A program made the position numbers and the translations under genes. Below the pieces are notes generated by a model, which worked only from the letters and a program-made list of their open reading frames with translations, did no database searches and had not been told where the DNA came from. Below, piece after piece: positions 33,443 through 42,419 of a stretch of 62,892 bases of DNA. Source of the DNA: CAYQIM01 sp964417555 (GTDB lineage: Bacteria > Pseudomonadota > Gammaproteobacteria > Diplorickettsiales > Diplorickettsiaceae); NCBI GenBank assembly GCA_964417555.1, contig CAYQIM010000053.1, forward strand, positions 1-62,892, read 5' to 3'. The number at the start of each line of letters is the position of its first letter. The stretch's first letter is position 1.

Positions 33443-34789
33443 GTGGATTTTACAAATTTTAAATTAAACCCCCGTATTCAATTAGGCATAGAAGCCCTAG
33501 GTTATAAGGCCCCTACCCCTATTCAGGAACAAGCTATCCCGCTGGTCTTAGATGGACGAGATGTCATTGGTTTGGCACAAACAGGAACCGGAAAAACGGC
33601 CGCTTTTGCCCTACCCCTACTGCACAAATTAATGGAAGGGCAAAGAGGTCGGTTACGCGCCCTTATCATTGTTCCTACGCGCGAGCTCGCCGAACAAATC
33701 CATGAAGCAATTGGTCGATTAGGCCGAGAAACCGGGTTGCGCAGTGTTACACTGTATGGCGGTGTTAATATTATGAAGCAATTCCAAGCCTTACGACGGG
33801 GTGTGGATATTGCCATCGCTTGTCCCGGCCGCTTACTGGATCATATCAACCGTAGAAACATTGATTTAAGCCAACTTCAATTCTTCGTACTCGATGAAGC
33901 GGATCAAATGTTTGATTTCGGATTTTTCCCTACTATCCGCAAAATCCTTCAGTATCTACCCAAGCAACACCAAAGTTTACTTTTCTCAGCGACCATGCCC
34001 ACCGCCATCCGCGGGCTGGCTGAAGAAATTTTAAATAATCCAGTGCCTATCCAAATTGGCGCGTTAGCACCCGCCAATACGGTCACGCAAAAACTTTATC
34101 CAATCACCGAAGCCCTTAAAACAGAATTATTGATAAGGCTTTTACAAGATAATTCGACCGAATCAGTGCTGATATTTACCCGCACAAAACACCGCGCGAA
34201 AAAACTGGCTGAACATCTCGAAGCATTGGACTACGGTGCGACTTCTTTTCAAGGCAATCTGTCACAAAGCAGACGTCAGACGGTATTAAATCAATTTCGT
34301 AGAGGCACACTAAAAATCTTGGTCGCTACCGATATTGCTGCACGCGGCATCGATGTAGCCCATGTTTCTCATGTTATCAACTTTGATATGCCCGCAACAA
34401 CAGAAGCCTATACCCATCGTATTGGTCGTACCGGTCGCGCCAGTAAATTAGGTGCTGCCTTTACCCTTATCACAAATAGTGATAGACATGCCGTACGCGC
34501 TATCGAAAGACGGCTTAATCAAACCCTAGAAAAATGTATGCTGGCTGATTTTGATTATAAAGCGGCGCCTAACGCAGATGCGAGCCTCATCAGCCAGCAT
34601 GATGATCGACCAAGACAATTTAGGCATACTACACAACCGCATGACAGCCGCAGCAAAGGCAACTCACCTTCTAACAAAAAACCCTATGCCGAAGGTTCTC
34701 GCTCACCCTTCAAAAAAAGCAGTAAACCTTATGCTAAATTTAAGAGACACTCCTCAAAAAAAAGAAGTGTATATACCGCTCGTACTTGA
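33443..34789 (+). CDS. rhlE: DEAD-box RNA helicase RhlE
   Basis: ATP-dependent RNA helicase for ribosome assembly or RNA turnover. I start at the GTG that gives VDFTNFKLNPRIQLGIEALG, since AGGA lies upstream and the length then matches RhlE. Motifs in order: Q motif PTPIQEQAIP, AQTGTGKTAAF, PTRELAEQ, DEAD, SAT, and in domain 2 RGIDVAHV and HRIGRTGR. The tail (~residues 375-448) is Ser/Lys/Arg-rich and disordered, probably RNA-binding. The last codons lie inside an inverted repeat. Confidence 0.92.
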   Translation: MDFTNFKLNPRIQLGIEALGYKAPTPIQEQAIPLVLDGRDVIGLAQTGTGKTAAFALPLLHKLMEGQRGRLRALIIVPTRELAEQIHEAIGRLGRETGLRSVTLYGGVNIMKQFQALRRGVDIAIACPGRLLDHINRRNIDLSQLQFFVLDEADQMFDFGFFPTIRKILQYLPKQHQSLLFSATMPTAIRGLAEEILNNPVPIQIGALAPANTVTQKLYPITEALKTELLIRLLQDNSTESVLIFTRTKHRAKKLAEHLEALDYGATSFQGNLSQSRRQTVLNQFRRGTLKILVATDIAARGIDVAHVSHVINFDMPATTEAYTHRIGRTGRASKLGAAFTLITNSDRHAVRAIERRLNQTLEKCMLADFDYKAAPNADASLISQHDDRPRQFRHTTQPHDSRSKGNSPSNKKPYAEGSRSPFKKSSKPYAKFKRHSSKKRSVYTART

Positions 34790-34825
34790 AGACGCGAACT
34801 TTCCAAATTCAGAGCGAGCGGTATA
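34772..34825. terminator. Long-loop inverted repeat over the rhlE stop
   Basis: TATACCGCTCG (34772-34782) and CGAGCGGTATA (34815-34825) are perfectly complementary and flank the rhlE stop codon. First of four palindromes in the following 180 bases. Confidence 0.6.
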
Positions 34826-34841
34826 CCCGATCACATGACGG

Positions 34842-34860
34842 GCGAAAGCTAAGCTTTCGC
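34842..34860. repeat. Palindrome 9 bp arms
   Basis: GCGAAAGCT-A-AGCTTTCGC, perfect arms around one base; second palindrome after rhlE. Confidence 0.6.
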
Positions 34861-34869
34861 ACCGCCATT

Positions 34870-34898
34870 CAAGGGGAGAAACTGCGGTTCTCCCCTTG
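34870..34898. repeat. Hairpin, 11 bp arms
   Basis: CAAGGGGAGAA and TTCTCCCCTTG are perfect arms around a 7-base loop; third palindrome after rhlE. Confidence 0.65.
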
Positions 34899-34921
34899 AA
34901 AATCCCCATCGCGCAAGGAAA

Positions 34922-34955
34922 GCACCTCAAGTTGCGAGTTCGCAACTTGAGGTGC
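34922..34955. repeat. Perfect hairpin, 16 bp arms
   Basis: GCACCTCAAGTTGCGA-GT-TCGCAACTTGAGGTGC: perfect 16-bp arms with a two-base centre, followed by GGGTATAATAGG. Could be a cruciform, a protein-binding palindrome or an RNA stem. Confidence 0.75.
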
Positions 34956-35059
34956 AATGGGTATAATAGGATTGTAATAAGCTATCTTTCTTTAAAAGAT
35001 AACGGGTAAGGAAAGAATTTAAAGACCCGTTTGCAACTTCACTTTTAAAAGAACTCGCT

Positions 35060-35872
35060 ATGAGAAAAAAATTCATCGTTTTTTCAAAACTAGTCAACCA
35101 TAGTTTCCAACGGTTTAACGATACCGGTTGTAGCTATCGGGCAGCGGCTTTAAGTTTTACCACTTTACTCTCATTAATTCCTATAATGACACTCGGTTTT
35201 AGTATTTTAGCCCAGTATCACCGATTTAAAAAAATCAGCGCACAAATTCAAGATTTCATTTTCTCTAATTTCCTAGCCAGTTCCGGGAAAAGTATCCAAA
35301 TTTACTTAAATAATTTCGTCGCCCAAGCCAATCAATTATCGTTGATTAGCCTATTGTTTTTGATTATTACCGCCACGATGATGATGTTTACCTTAGAGCA
35401 AACACTAAATAGTATCTGGAAAACAGATAAACGTCGACACTGGACCTTAACGGCACTCCTTTATTGGACGGCGTTGCTGTTCATTCCTATCCTTATCGGA
35501 TTTACCTTGTTTTTATCTTCCCATTTCATTATCCCGATAATGAAAGCCGGCGTCGTTTACAAGACTTTTTTGCTAATGCTGCCATTTTTGCTTAGCATTT
35601 TCTCATTTACTTTTTTATATACCCTGGTCCCGCATTGTATTGTCCCTTTTCGTTACGGGTTTATTGGCGCACTTATTGCTACCTTTTTATTTGAAGGTGC
35701 AAAATACTGCTTTAGCGTTTATCTTCATTACTTTCCAACTTATAAAATAATCTACGGTACTTTGTCTGCTTTCCCGCTTTTTTTAGTATGGATCTATATC
35801 TGTTGGGTTATTACCTTAGTAGGCGCCACTATAAGTCATGCCCTAACAACAGAATCTTCGTCTTTTACTTGA
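35060..35872 (+). CDS. YihY/BrkB family inner membrane protein
   Basis: 270 residues with about six membrane segments. The typical start is CSYRAAALSFTTLLSLIPIM, and the conserved end has FPLFLVWIYICWVITLVGA. Members were once called ribonuclease BN by mistake; the true function is unclear. It stands alone, with a palindrome cluster upstream and a hairpin downstream. Confidence 0.85.
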   Translation: MRKKFIVFSKLVNHSFQRFNDTGCSYRAAALSFTTLLSLIPIMTLGFSILAQYHRFKKISAQIQDFIFSNFLASSGKSIQIYLNNFVAQANQLSLISLLFLIITATMMMFTLEQTLNSIWKTDKRRHWTLTALLYWTALLFIPILIGFTLFLSSHFIIPIMKAGVVYKTFLLMLPFLLSIFSFTFLYTLVPHCIVPFRYGFIGALIATFLFEGAKYCFSVYLHYFPTYKIIYGTLSAFPLFLVWIYICWVITLVGATISHALTTESSSFT

Positions 35873-35882
35873 TTTCGTTGTT

Positions 35883-35941
35883 GGATTGCCTTTTCCGATG
35901 CTCATGTATTATGTGTACACTCCGCTTCTCAAAGGCAATCC
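35883..35941. terminator. Inverted repeat after yihY-like gene
   Basis: GGATTGCCTTT and AAAGGCAATCC, perfect 11-bp arms around a 37-base loop containing CTCATGTATTATGTGTACAC. The loop core resembles the middle of family A copy 3 and family B. Confidence 0.5.
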
Positions 35942-36053
35942 GCCTAGAACTCAAGCAAAATACTTAATTCTGTAAAAGGGTCAGCCAATTTAGATTTCAC
36001 TAAGAACTGTTGTACAATATGTGCCATTTAATACAATAGCCTCTACGGAAAAA

Positions 36054-36926
36054 ATGCCAATGATTTCTTTTGATAACCCTAAATACCGTGTAAAAATAGG
36101 ACTGGCAGAAATGCTCAAAGGCGGTGTGATCATGGACGTTACCACCGCCGAACAAGCACGAATTGCTGAAGCGGCCGGTGCTTGTGCGGTGATGGCATTA
36201 GAGCGGGTTCCGGCCGATATCCGTAAAATGGGCGGCATTGCACGTATGGCCTCCCCACAAATAATCAGTGATATTATGGCAGCCGTTTCCATTCCGGTGA
36301 TGGCAAAAGTACGTATCGGTCACTTTGTTGAAGCACAAATCCTACAAGCATTAAACGTTGATTTTATTGATGAAAGTGAAGTATTAACCATCGCCGATGA
36401 TGAATGTCATATTGACAAGACACAGTTTGAGGTCCCATTTGTCTGTGGATGCCGAAACCTTGGCGAAGCCTTACGCCGTATTGCCGAAGGCGCTGCCATG
36501 ATACGGACAAAAGGTGAAGCCGGTTCTGGCAACATATTGGAAGCGGTTAGACATATGCGCGCGATTACGCGAGAAATAAAAGAACTTTCTATTTTAAAAA
36601 AAGAAGAACTTTTTTCCAAAGCAAAAAGTTTACAGGCTCCCTTAGCATTAGTGCAGTGGGTTGCCGAACAGGGTAAATTACCCGTCCCTCATTTTTCTGC
36701 TGGCGGTGTTGCTACGCCGGCTGATGCCGCCTTATTACGTCAATTAGGTGCGGAAAGTATATTTGTCGGTTCAGGTATTTTTAAATCGGCTGATCCTGAA
36801 AAAAGGGCCAAAGCAATTGTTACTGCAACAACTTATTTTGATAATCCTGACAAGCTACGCGATGTCTCGATGGATTTACAAGAAGCCATGTCCGGTTTTC
36901 GCATCAGTGAGACCAGTCTGGTCTAA
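36054..36926 (+). CDS. pdxS: Pyridoxal 5'-phosphate synthase subunit PdxS
   Basis: Synthase subunit of the DXP-independent vitamin B6 pathway; condenses ribose 5-phosphate, glyceraldehyde 3-phosphate and ammonia. TIM-barrel with catalytic Lys residues in the segments VIMDVTTAEQARIAEAAGA (Asp) and PVMAKVRIGHFVEAQIL; ERVPADIRKMGGIARM is also diagnostic. The ATG at 36054 is preferred over a GTG at 36021. pdxT starts two bases after the stop, so they form one operon. Confidence 0.96.
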   Translation: MPMISFDNPKYRVKIGLAEMLKGGVIMDVTTAEQARIAEAAGACAVMALERVPADIRKMGGIARMASPQIISDIMAAVSIPVMAKVRIGHFVEAQILQALNVDFIDESEVLTIADDECHIDKTQFEVPFVCGCRNLGEALRRIAEGAAMIRTKGEAGSGNILEAVRHMRAITREIKELSILKKEELFSKAKSLQAPLALVQWVAEQGKLPVPHFSAGGVATPADAALLRQLGAESIFVGSGIFKSADPEKRAKAIVTATTYFDNPDKLRDVSMDLQEAMSGFRISETSLV

Positions 36927-36928
36927 TC

Positions 36929-37501
36929 ATGAATATTGGTGTATTAGCCCTACAAGGTGCTTATCAAGCGCACATGACCACATTACGACAACTTAACGTC
37001 GAAGCCAGTTTAGTACGGCATTATAAAGAATTGACTTACACCGATGCTTTAATGATTCCCGGTGGCGAAAGTTCGGTTTTGATCAAGCTACTACAAGAAA
37101 ATGAAATGTGGAATGCATTAATGGCTTATAAAAAACCGATCTTAGGCACCTGTGCCGGCGCTATTTTATTGGCCAAAGAGGTGTTATCGCCGGCACAAGC
37201 ATCACTCAATCGTATCGACATCACCATAGAAAGAAACGCGTTTGGAAGACAGTTAGCCAGTCAAATCAAAACAGGAAACTGCTTATTAACGCAAAATAAA
37301 ATAGAAATGGTTTTTATACGCGCACCAAAAATTACCCACCATAATAAAAAAACCGTTAAGATACTGGCTAACCATAACGATCAACCCGTCGCGGTTCAAC
37401 AGGGTAATTGCATCGCCGCCACCTTTCATCCTGAATTAAGTTCAGATAAGCACTTACATACTTATTTTATTCAACAAATAGAAAATCCTAGGTATATTTA
37501 A
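36929..37501 (+). CDS. pdxT: Pyridoxal 5'-phosphate synthase glutaminase PdxT
   Basis: Supplies ammonia from glutamine to PdxS. Class I glutaminase triad: Cys in LGTCAGAILLAKE, His and Glu in TFHPEL. IPGGESSVLIKLL is the oxyanion region. 190 residues. Its last codons overlap the end of the convergent membrane-protein gene by 4 bases. Confidence 0.95.
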   Translation: MNIGVLALQGAYQAHMTTLRQLNVEASLVRHYKELTYTDALMIPGGESSVLIKLLQENEMWNALMAYKKPILGTCAGAILLAKEVLSPAQASLNRIDITIERNAFGRQLASQIKTGNCLLTQNKIEMVFIRAPKITHHNKKTVKILANHNDQPVAVQQGNCIAATFHPELSSDKHLHTYFIQQIENPRYI

Positions 37502-39078
37502 CCCATTGCCCGTAAAACATTGTTGTTTGTATCATACATATATTGTTGCTCTAAATTTTTAGCAGTTTTAAAAAATTTCGAAATTGTTTCGCATTCGCCC
37601 TCTTTTTTCCAAAAAGATTGGTAAAATCGTTTAGGCTTAACCTTAACTTCAGCTAAATTTTCATCTTCAAAAGCCTCTAGTAAAGTGATTAAGCAATTGT
37701 TTTCATTCTTCTCTCTAGACCCGCTATTTTTTTCGTACTGAGAAGGAATATAGTTAAGTAGCTCGGCTAAATTTTCTTCTAAATAATCAATAATTTTTAT
37801 ATTATTTTTCGTTTTTACCGTTAAAGGTCTATTTTTTTCAGATAATTCCATATAATCTTTCTCTAAGCTAACGATAGCATCCATGACTAAATGGATTAGA
37901 TCAATCCTATCTTTGCCATGACTTTTTAAAGTCCAAGCTAGCTCACGTAATAAATAATTTCTTTTCGTTTCTATTTTTGATTTTTCTGAAAAAAAGTAGG
38001 CGAGAAACCCTTTTTCATTTTTTAATCGCTGAAGCTTAAAGTGCAATTCGATTATTTTTAGTAACCCTACTTTCGCCACCCATACTTTATTGTCTTCTAT
38101 CGCTTGTTTAGGCTCAGATTCTGCCGTTGTTTTTAGATAAAGCACATAGGATTTATTATGATAATAATCTCGTTCAGTAGAAGCTTCTAATAAATTTTTT
38201 GCTTCTAGATTAGCGGGTTCAGGATCGATTACTTTCGTTTTATCAAAATAATCATAAGTCGATTTTATACTGTCGTATAAATTACAAAAAGTGAGCAAGC
38301 CAGCAACAAGCCATAACGCCGCCAGCGGCGATATAAAAAAAGGAACCGCCACCAATGCCAACGCCAGCAACCACACCGCAAAAAGTCGGCCAAATTTTTT
38401 AAGATTTTCATGACATTCTGCTTTTAAATGAGGATTATTCCTAGACTGATAACGTTGATAAAAAAGGCCGCCCAAATAAAGAAAACCCACTACAGTAACA
38501 ACACAAGCAATCGCTAGCGACAAAACTATAACGGGGCTCGTCCAAACAATTGCCGCTACCCCGCCCGCCAATACGATAGCCGTCAACAGAGTCATTGCAA
38601 CTCCGATAGCTAATATACTGATATGCTTTATGATATTATCCCAATATTGATCGCGCCTCCATTTATTTTCCGGTAAATTTTTATCAATCTTAAAGTGAGC
38701 AAAAAAACTAAAGACTAAAACACCCGAACTATCGACCAATTTCAAAATGCTGTAGAGAAGAAACGCCGTCCCTAGTACGGCAGGTACGGGCATAAAAAAA
38801 CAGAGTGCGAAAGCCGCAATAGCAATAACGACTTTAAAGACAGAAAAGAAAAACTTCCGCGTTTCTCCTAAATTTTTATTTTTTGTCTTACGAAGATAAT
38901 TGATGACGCGTAAAATAGCTCTTAAGAAGTGCAATACATAAAGTATGGGCGTCCATAGAAAGGGAAGTTTACTAAACGTTTTGCCAATGGTAATCAACCG
39001 TTTAGCAACTAGCGCGAACAAGCGCCAAAATCCAGAAGAAGTGATATGATCTATTGTCTTTTCTAGTGCCATACCCAC
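37498..39078 (-). CDS. Multi-pass membrane protein of unknown function, 526 aa
   Basis: Not recognised. The N-terminal half (~residues 60-290) has six or so strong hydrophobic segments in pairs (for example IAIAAFALCFFMPVPAVLGT). The C-terminal ~230 residues are soluble, charged and helical. No catalytic motif seen. The layout (membrane pairs plus a long helical tail) is common among Legionellales effectors that enter host membranes, but a housekeeping role is equally possible. Confidence 0.6.
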   Translation of the reverse strand: MGMALEKTIDHITSSGFWRLFALVAKRLITIGKTFSKLPFLWTPILYVLHFLRAILRVINYLRKTKNKNLGETRKFFFSVFKVVIAIAAFALCFFMPVPAVLGTAFLLYSILKLVDSSGVLVFSFFAHFKIDKNLPENKWRRDQYWDNIIKHISILAIGVAMTLLTAIVLAGGVAAIVWTSPVIVLSLAIACVVTVVGFLYLGGLFYQRYQSRNNPHLKAECHENLKKFGRLFAVWLLALALVAVPFFISPLAALWLVAGLLTFCNLYDSIKSTYDYFDKTKVIDPEPANLEAKNLLEASTERDYYHNKSYVLYLKTTAESEPKQAIEDNKVWVAKVGLLKIIELHFKLQRLKNEKGFLAYFFSEKSKIETKRNYLLRELAWTLKSHGKDRIDLIHLVMDAIVSLEKDYMELSEKNRPLTVKTKNNIKIIDYLEENLAELLNYIPSQYEKNSGSREKNENNCLITLLEAFEDENLAEVKVKPKRFYQSFWKKEGECETISKFFKTAKNLEQQYMYDTNNNVLRAMG

Positions 39079-39250
39079 GATGCTCCCGATATTTTAGCGA
39101 TAAGTGCCACCATTATCGAAACAGGCTTCTTATCATCACTCGTCAGACCGTCATAAGATGCGCCGCATTATAACTAAATTCTCTAAAAAATCCTTAAATA
39201 AAGATTAAGAAATAAACAATTTAATCGCTTTAACAAAACTTGCTACACTA

Positions 39251-40519
39251 ATGAAATCGTTTATCGTCACCGATCGTTTATTTATGCAACTAAATCCACC
39301 TACCCCACTTTTTGATAGTCTTGTGTTTTCTAATCCTAAACTGGCATTGGAATCGCTTAGACAGACTAGCAAACTTCCTTTTGCCAACAACGATTTCCAT
39401 CAGGCATTACAATTTCTTTATAGTTATCGCGGCAGCGAGGCAACCTTTAATGCTTATCGGCGAGAAATTGAGCGGTTATTACAATGGAGCTGGTTTGTAG
39501 CAGAAAAATCGATTAAAGAAATCCGTCGCGATGACTTTGAAACATTTGTTTCGTTTTGCCAAAAACCCCCTAAACATTGGATTGGTACAAAAACAGTGGC
39601 TCGTTATATCGAACGACAGGGTATCAGAAAACCTCATCCGGATTGGCGACCGTTTGTTGCGACAGTCACTAAAATTGCTAGCCGTGAAGGGAATGTACCT
39701 GCGATAAAAAAATATACTTTATCACAAAAAAGCCTGCAAGCTATCTTTGCCATCTGTGGTAGTTTTTACAACTATCTTATCCAAGAGGATTATGTCAATT
39801 TCAATCCGATCGCGCAAATTCGACAGAAAAGTAAATTTATTCGCCAGCATACTACAAAAATGGTGATCCGCCGTTTAAGCGAACTGCAATGGTCTTATGT
39901 CATTGAGACAGTAGAAAACTTAGCTCAACAAACTCCTGAACCCTACGAAAGAAGCCTATTTATGATGAAAGCGTTGTATGGCATGTATTTACGCATTTCT
40001 GAATTAGCGGCTTCGCCCCGCTGGCAACCACAGATGGGCCATTTCCAAAAAGACGCGGATGGAAATTGGTGGTTCATGACCGTTGGCAAAGGTAATAAAG
40101 AACGTTTAATCAGTGTCAGTGATCAAATGCTCAATGCACTCAAGCGTTACCGCCAACATTTAGGTTTGACCGCTTTGCCCAGCCGAGGAGAAACCATACC
40201 TTTAATCAGTAAAACACAAGGCAGCGGCCCTATCACAAGTACTCGACAAATTCGTAGTATTGTCCAAAGTTGTTTTGATGCTGCTTTTGAACGCATGGTA
40301 AAAGATGGATTAAAGGAAGAAGCACTTGAACTAAAAACCGCTACCGTACACTGGTTACGCCATACCGGTATTTCTGAAGATGTAAAACACAGACCGCGTG
40401 AACACGTTCGTGACGATGCCGGACATAGTTCTAGCGCGATTACCGATAAATACATTGATGTGGAAATGCGTGCACGCCACGCTTCAGCTAAAAAGAAAAA
40501 GCTGGATCCATTAGCCTAA
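39251..40519 (+). CDS. Tyrosine recombinase/integrase family protein, 422 aa
   Basis: Full catalytic set: Arg in MYLRISELAAS, Lys in VGKGNKERLI, HWLRHTG (His-x-x-Arg), His in DAGHSSSAI, and the nucleophile in TDKYIDVE. The N-terminal SAM-like core-binding domain contains YRREIERLLQWSW. No tRNA, direct repeat or excisionase is visible beside it, and flanking genes are housekeeping. So it may be a resident recombinase or the last survivor of an old element rather than part of an active one. Confidence 0.88.
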   Translation: MKSFIVTDRLFMQLNPPTPLFDSLVFSNPKLALESLRQTSKLPFANNDFHQALQFLYSYRGSEATFNAYRREIERLLQWSWFVAEKSIKEIRRDDFETFVSFCQKPPKHWIGTKTVARYIERQGIRKPHPDWRPFVATVTKIASREGNVPAIKKYTLSQKSLQAIFAICGSFYNYLIQEDYVNFNPIAQIRQKSKFIRQHTTKMVIRRLSELQWSYVIETVENLAQQTPEPYERSLFMMKALYGMYLRISELAASPRWQPQMGHFQKDADGNWWFMTVGKGNKERLISVSDQMLNALKRYRQHLGLTALPSRGETIPLISKTQGSGPITSTRQIRSIVQSCFDAAFERMVKDGLKEEALELKTATVHWLRHTGISEDVKHRPREHVRDDAGHSSSAITDKYIDVEMRARHASAKKKKLDPLA

Positions 40520-40529
40520 AGTATCAAAG

Positions 40530-40585
40530 CTGTCATCCCGCAGCCGTGGTCCTGCGGTTTAACCGGAGGATTGGCCGCGGAATCT
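40530..40585. repeat. GC-rich palindromic sequence
   Basis: GTCATCCCGCAGCCGTGGTCC... contains CCGCAG/CTGCGG and CCGCGG parts that can fold. It resembles the GTCATCCCGC-type palindromes scattered in several intracellular bacteria. It lies between two convergent genes and may act as a terminator. Confidence 0.4.
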
Positions 40586-40598
40586 ATAAAAATGAAAT

Positions 40599-41516
40599 TT
40601 ATAAAATCCAATCTCGTGGTATTAAAAACTTTTCTGTCAATTCGGCTTCTGTAGAGCCGGGCACAGGCTGCCAATTATATTGCCAATGAGCTTGAGGCGG
40701 CATCGATACCAAAATAGATTCCACCCGTCCACCACTTTGCAAACCAAACAAAGTCCCGCGATCGTAAATCAAATTGAATTCAACGTAGCGACTACGTCGA
40801 TAGGCTTGAAAATTTCTTTCGCGTTCACCATACGATTTATCCTTATGCCGCTGTAGAATAGGCAGATAGGCTTTTAAAAAATGATCACCGACACTTTGGA
40901 CAAACGCAAAGCATGTTGGTAACTCCCATTGATTCAGATCATCAAAAAAAAGACCGCCAATACCCCGCGCTTCATTACGATGTTTTAAATAAAAATATTC
41001 ATCGCAGTTTTTTTTATATTGTGGATAAAGATTTTCACCAAATGGATCGCAAGCGGCTTTGGCAACCGTATGCCAATGTTGGCAATCTTCTAGAAAAGGA
41101 TAATAGGGTGTTAAATCAAATCCGCCGCCAAACCACCAAACAGCTGCTTCTTTATCCCTTTGTTTCAAAGTAATAAAACGTAGATTCATATGTACCGTCG
41201 GCACATACGGATTTCGCGGATGAATCACTAACGAAATCCCCATCGCCTGAAAAGGAGTTGCTTTAAATTGTGGATGCCGCGTCGTGGCACTGCTCGGTAA
41301 GCTTGAACCTGAAATATGAGAAAAATTAACGGCACCCCGCTCTATAACGGCGCCTTCTGCTAAAACACAGGTCTTACCACCCCCTCCTTCGCTACGCGAC
41401 CAATCATCTAGGATAAATTTTTCCTTGTTATCTTCTTTTTCTAAGCTTAAACAAATCGTTGTTTGTAATTGTAATAAATAGTCTTTAATCGAGGAGATTA
41501 TTAGGTCATAATTCAT
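40599..41516 (-). CDS. hemF: Oxygen-dependent coproporphyrinogen III oxidase
   Basis: Decarboxylates coproporphyrinogen III with O2. Diagnostic parts: DDWSRSEGGGGKTCVLAEG, VHMNLRFITL, WWFGGGFDLTPYYPF and EARGIGGLFFDDL. 305 residues. Divergent from hemJ, which carries out the next step, across 56 bases; the two may share regulation. Confidence 0.96.
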   Translation of the reverse strand: MNYDLIISSIKDYLLQLQTTICLSLEKEDNKEKFILDDWSRSEGGGGKTCVLAEGAVIERGAVNFSHISGSSLPSSATTRHPQFKATPFQAMGISLVIHPRNPYVPTVHMNLRFITLKQRDKEAAVWWFGGGFDLTPYYPFLEDCQHWHTVAKAACDPFGENLYPQYKKNCDEYFYLKHRNEARGIGGLFFDDLNQWELPTCFAFVQSVGDHFLKAYLPILQRHKDKSYGERERNFQAYRRSRYVEFNLIYDRGTLFGLQSGGRVESILVSMPPQAHWQYNWQPVPGSTEAELTEKFLIPRDWIL

Positions 41517-41572
41517 AAAGTCATTTTACTAAGGTAAAAGGTAAGTCGAAATCTACGCGAGGACACTCAACG

Positions 41573-41998
41573 ATGCTCTGGATCAAAGCTTTTCATATCA
41601 TCGCCATGGTAGCCTGGTTTGCCGGTCTATTCTACCTACCACGTCTATTTGTCTATCATGCCCAAAGCAGTGATGCGATCAGTCTCGCACGTTTTAAAAC
41701 CATGGAATATAGACTTTATTATTTTATCATGCTACCTGCCGCGTTAATAACCACCATTCTGGGAATCTTTCTGATAAGTGCCTCACCCGAATATTATTTA
41801 CATGCAAAATGGATGCATGCCAAACTCATCTTTGTATTATTACTCATACTCTTTCATCTTTATTGCGGAAAATTACTCAACGACTTCAAGCACGATAGAA
41901 ACCACCATTCTGCACTTTTTTATCGCTGTTTTAATGAATTTCCTACACTGATGCTGATTGCTATTGTAATACTTGCCGAAGTCAGACCCTCGTTTTAG
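41573..41998 (+). CDS. hemJ: Protoporphyrinogen oxidase HemJ
   Basis: Four-helix inner-membrane enzyme converting protoporphyrinogen IX to protoporphyrin IX. The family start WIKAFHIIAMVAWFAGLFYL with the heme-binding His, followed by PRLFVYHA, is present. HAKWMHAKLIFVLLLILFH is the third conserved block. 141 residues. Next step after HemF. Confidence 0.9.
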   Translation: MLWIKAFHIIAMVAWFAGLFYLPRLFVYHAQSSDAISLARFKTMEYRLYYFIMLPAALITTILGIFLISASPEYYLHAKWMHAKLIFVLLLILFHLYCGKLLNDFKHDRNHHSALFYRCFNEFPTLMLIAIVILAEVRPSF

Positions 41999-42009
41999 AA
42001 AGTAGCTTC

Positions 42010-42049
42010 AAAGGGTACAATCGGGGTTTTAAGGAGACGATTACCCTTT
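42010..42049. terminator. Bidirectional terminator candidate
   Basis: AAAGGGTA (42010-42017) pairs with TACCCTTT (42042-42049) between convergent hemJ and the rubredoxin gene, with a T run inside the loop. Weak but well placed. Confidence 0.4.
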
Positions 42050-42074
42050 CCTAGCAATCGTCAGCGCGCTAAAA

Positions 42075-42260
42075 TTAAAGCTCTACCATCTCGAAATCTT
42101 CCTTCATCGCACCACATTCCGGACAACGCCAATTAATTGGAACATCCTCCCAACGCGTGCCCGCGGGTATGCCATCTTCTGGCCAGCCGGCTTCCTCTTC
42201 ATAGACATAGCCACAAAGCAAGCACATATATTTTCTAAACACTTTATCGTTTTCTTGCAT
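42075..42260 (-). CDS. Rubredoxin
   Basis: 61 residues with two Cys-x2-Cys knuckles binding one iron: CLLCGYVYEEEAGWPEDG and WRCPECGAMKEDFE. A soluble electron carrier for an unidentified partner; no reductase or hydroxylase lies next to it. Near hemF/hemJ, though on its own transcript. Confidence 0.95.
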   Translation of the reverse strand: MQENDKVFRKYMCLLCGYVYEEEAGWPEDGIPAGTRWEDVPINWRCPECGAMKEDFEMVEL

Positions 42261-42419
42261 TTTAACTCTTCTTCCAGATCACTATTTTGTAGCCAATGGT
42301 ACTGAAAAACTACCTGTAGTTCCAGTAGCGCTAAGTTATAAAAAAATTAGTGAATTTTAGCAAAGATTTAATGTTAGCTAAGCCCCTGACCCGGTGTTCC
42401 CTCACCGCTCATTAATTAA

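Noticed and set aside
34551..34957. Frames across the rhlE tail and the palindrome cluster
   Set aside because: They are produced by repeats and the low-complexity tail; no start signal.
39251..40519. Active integrated element around the second integrase
   Set aside because: No direct repeats, tRNA, excisionase or phage genes beside it; neighbours are housekeeping genes.
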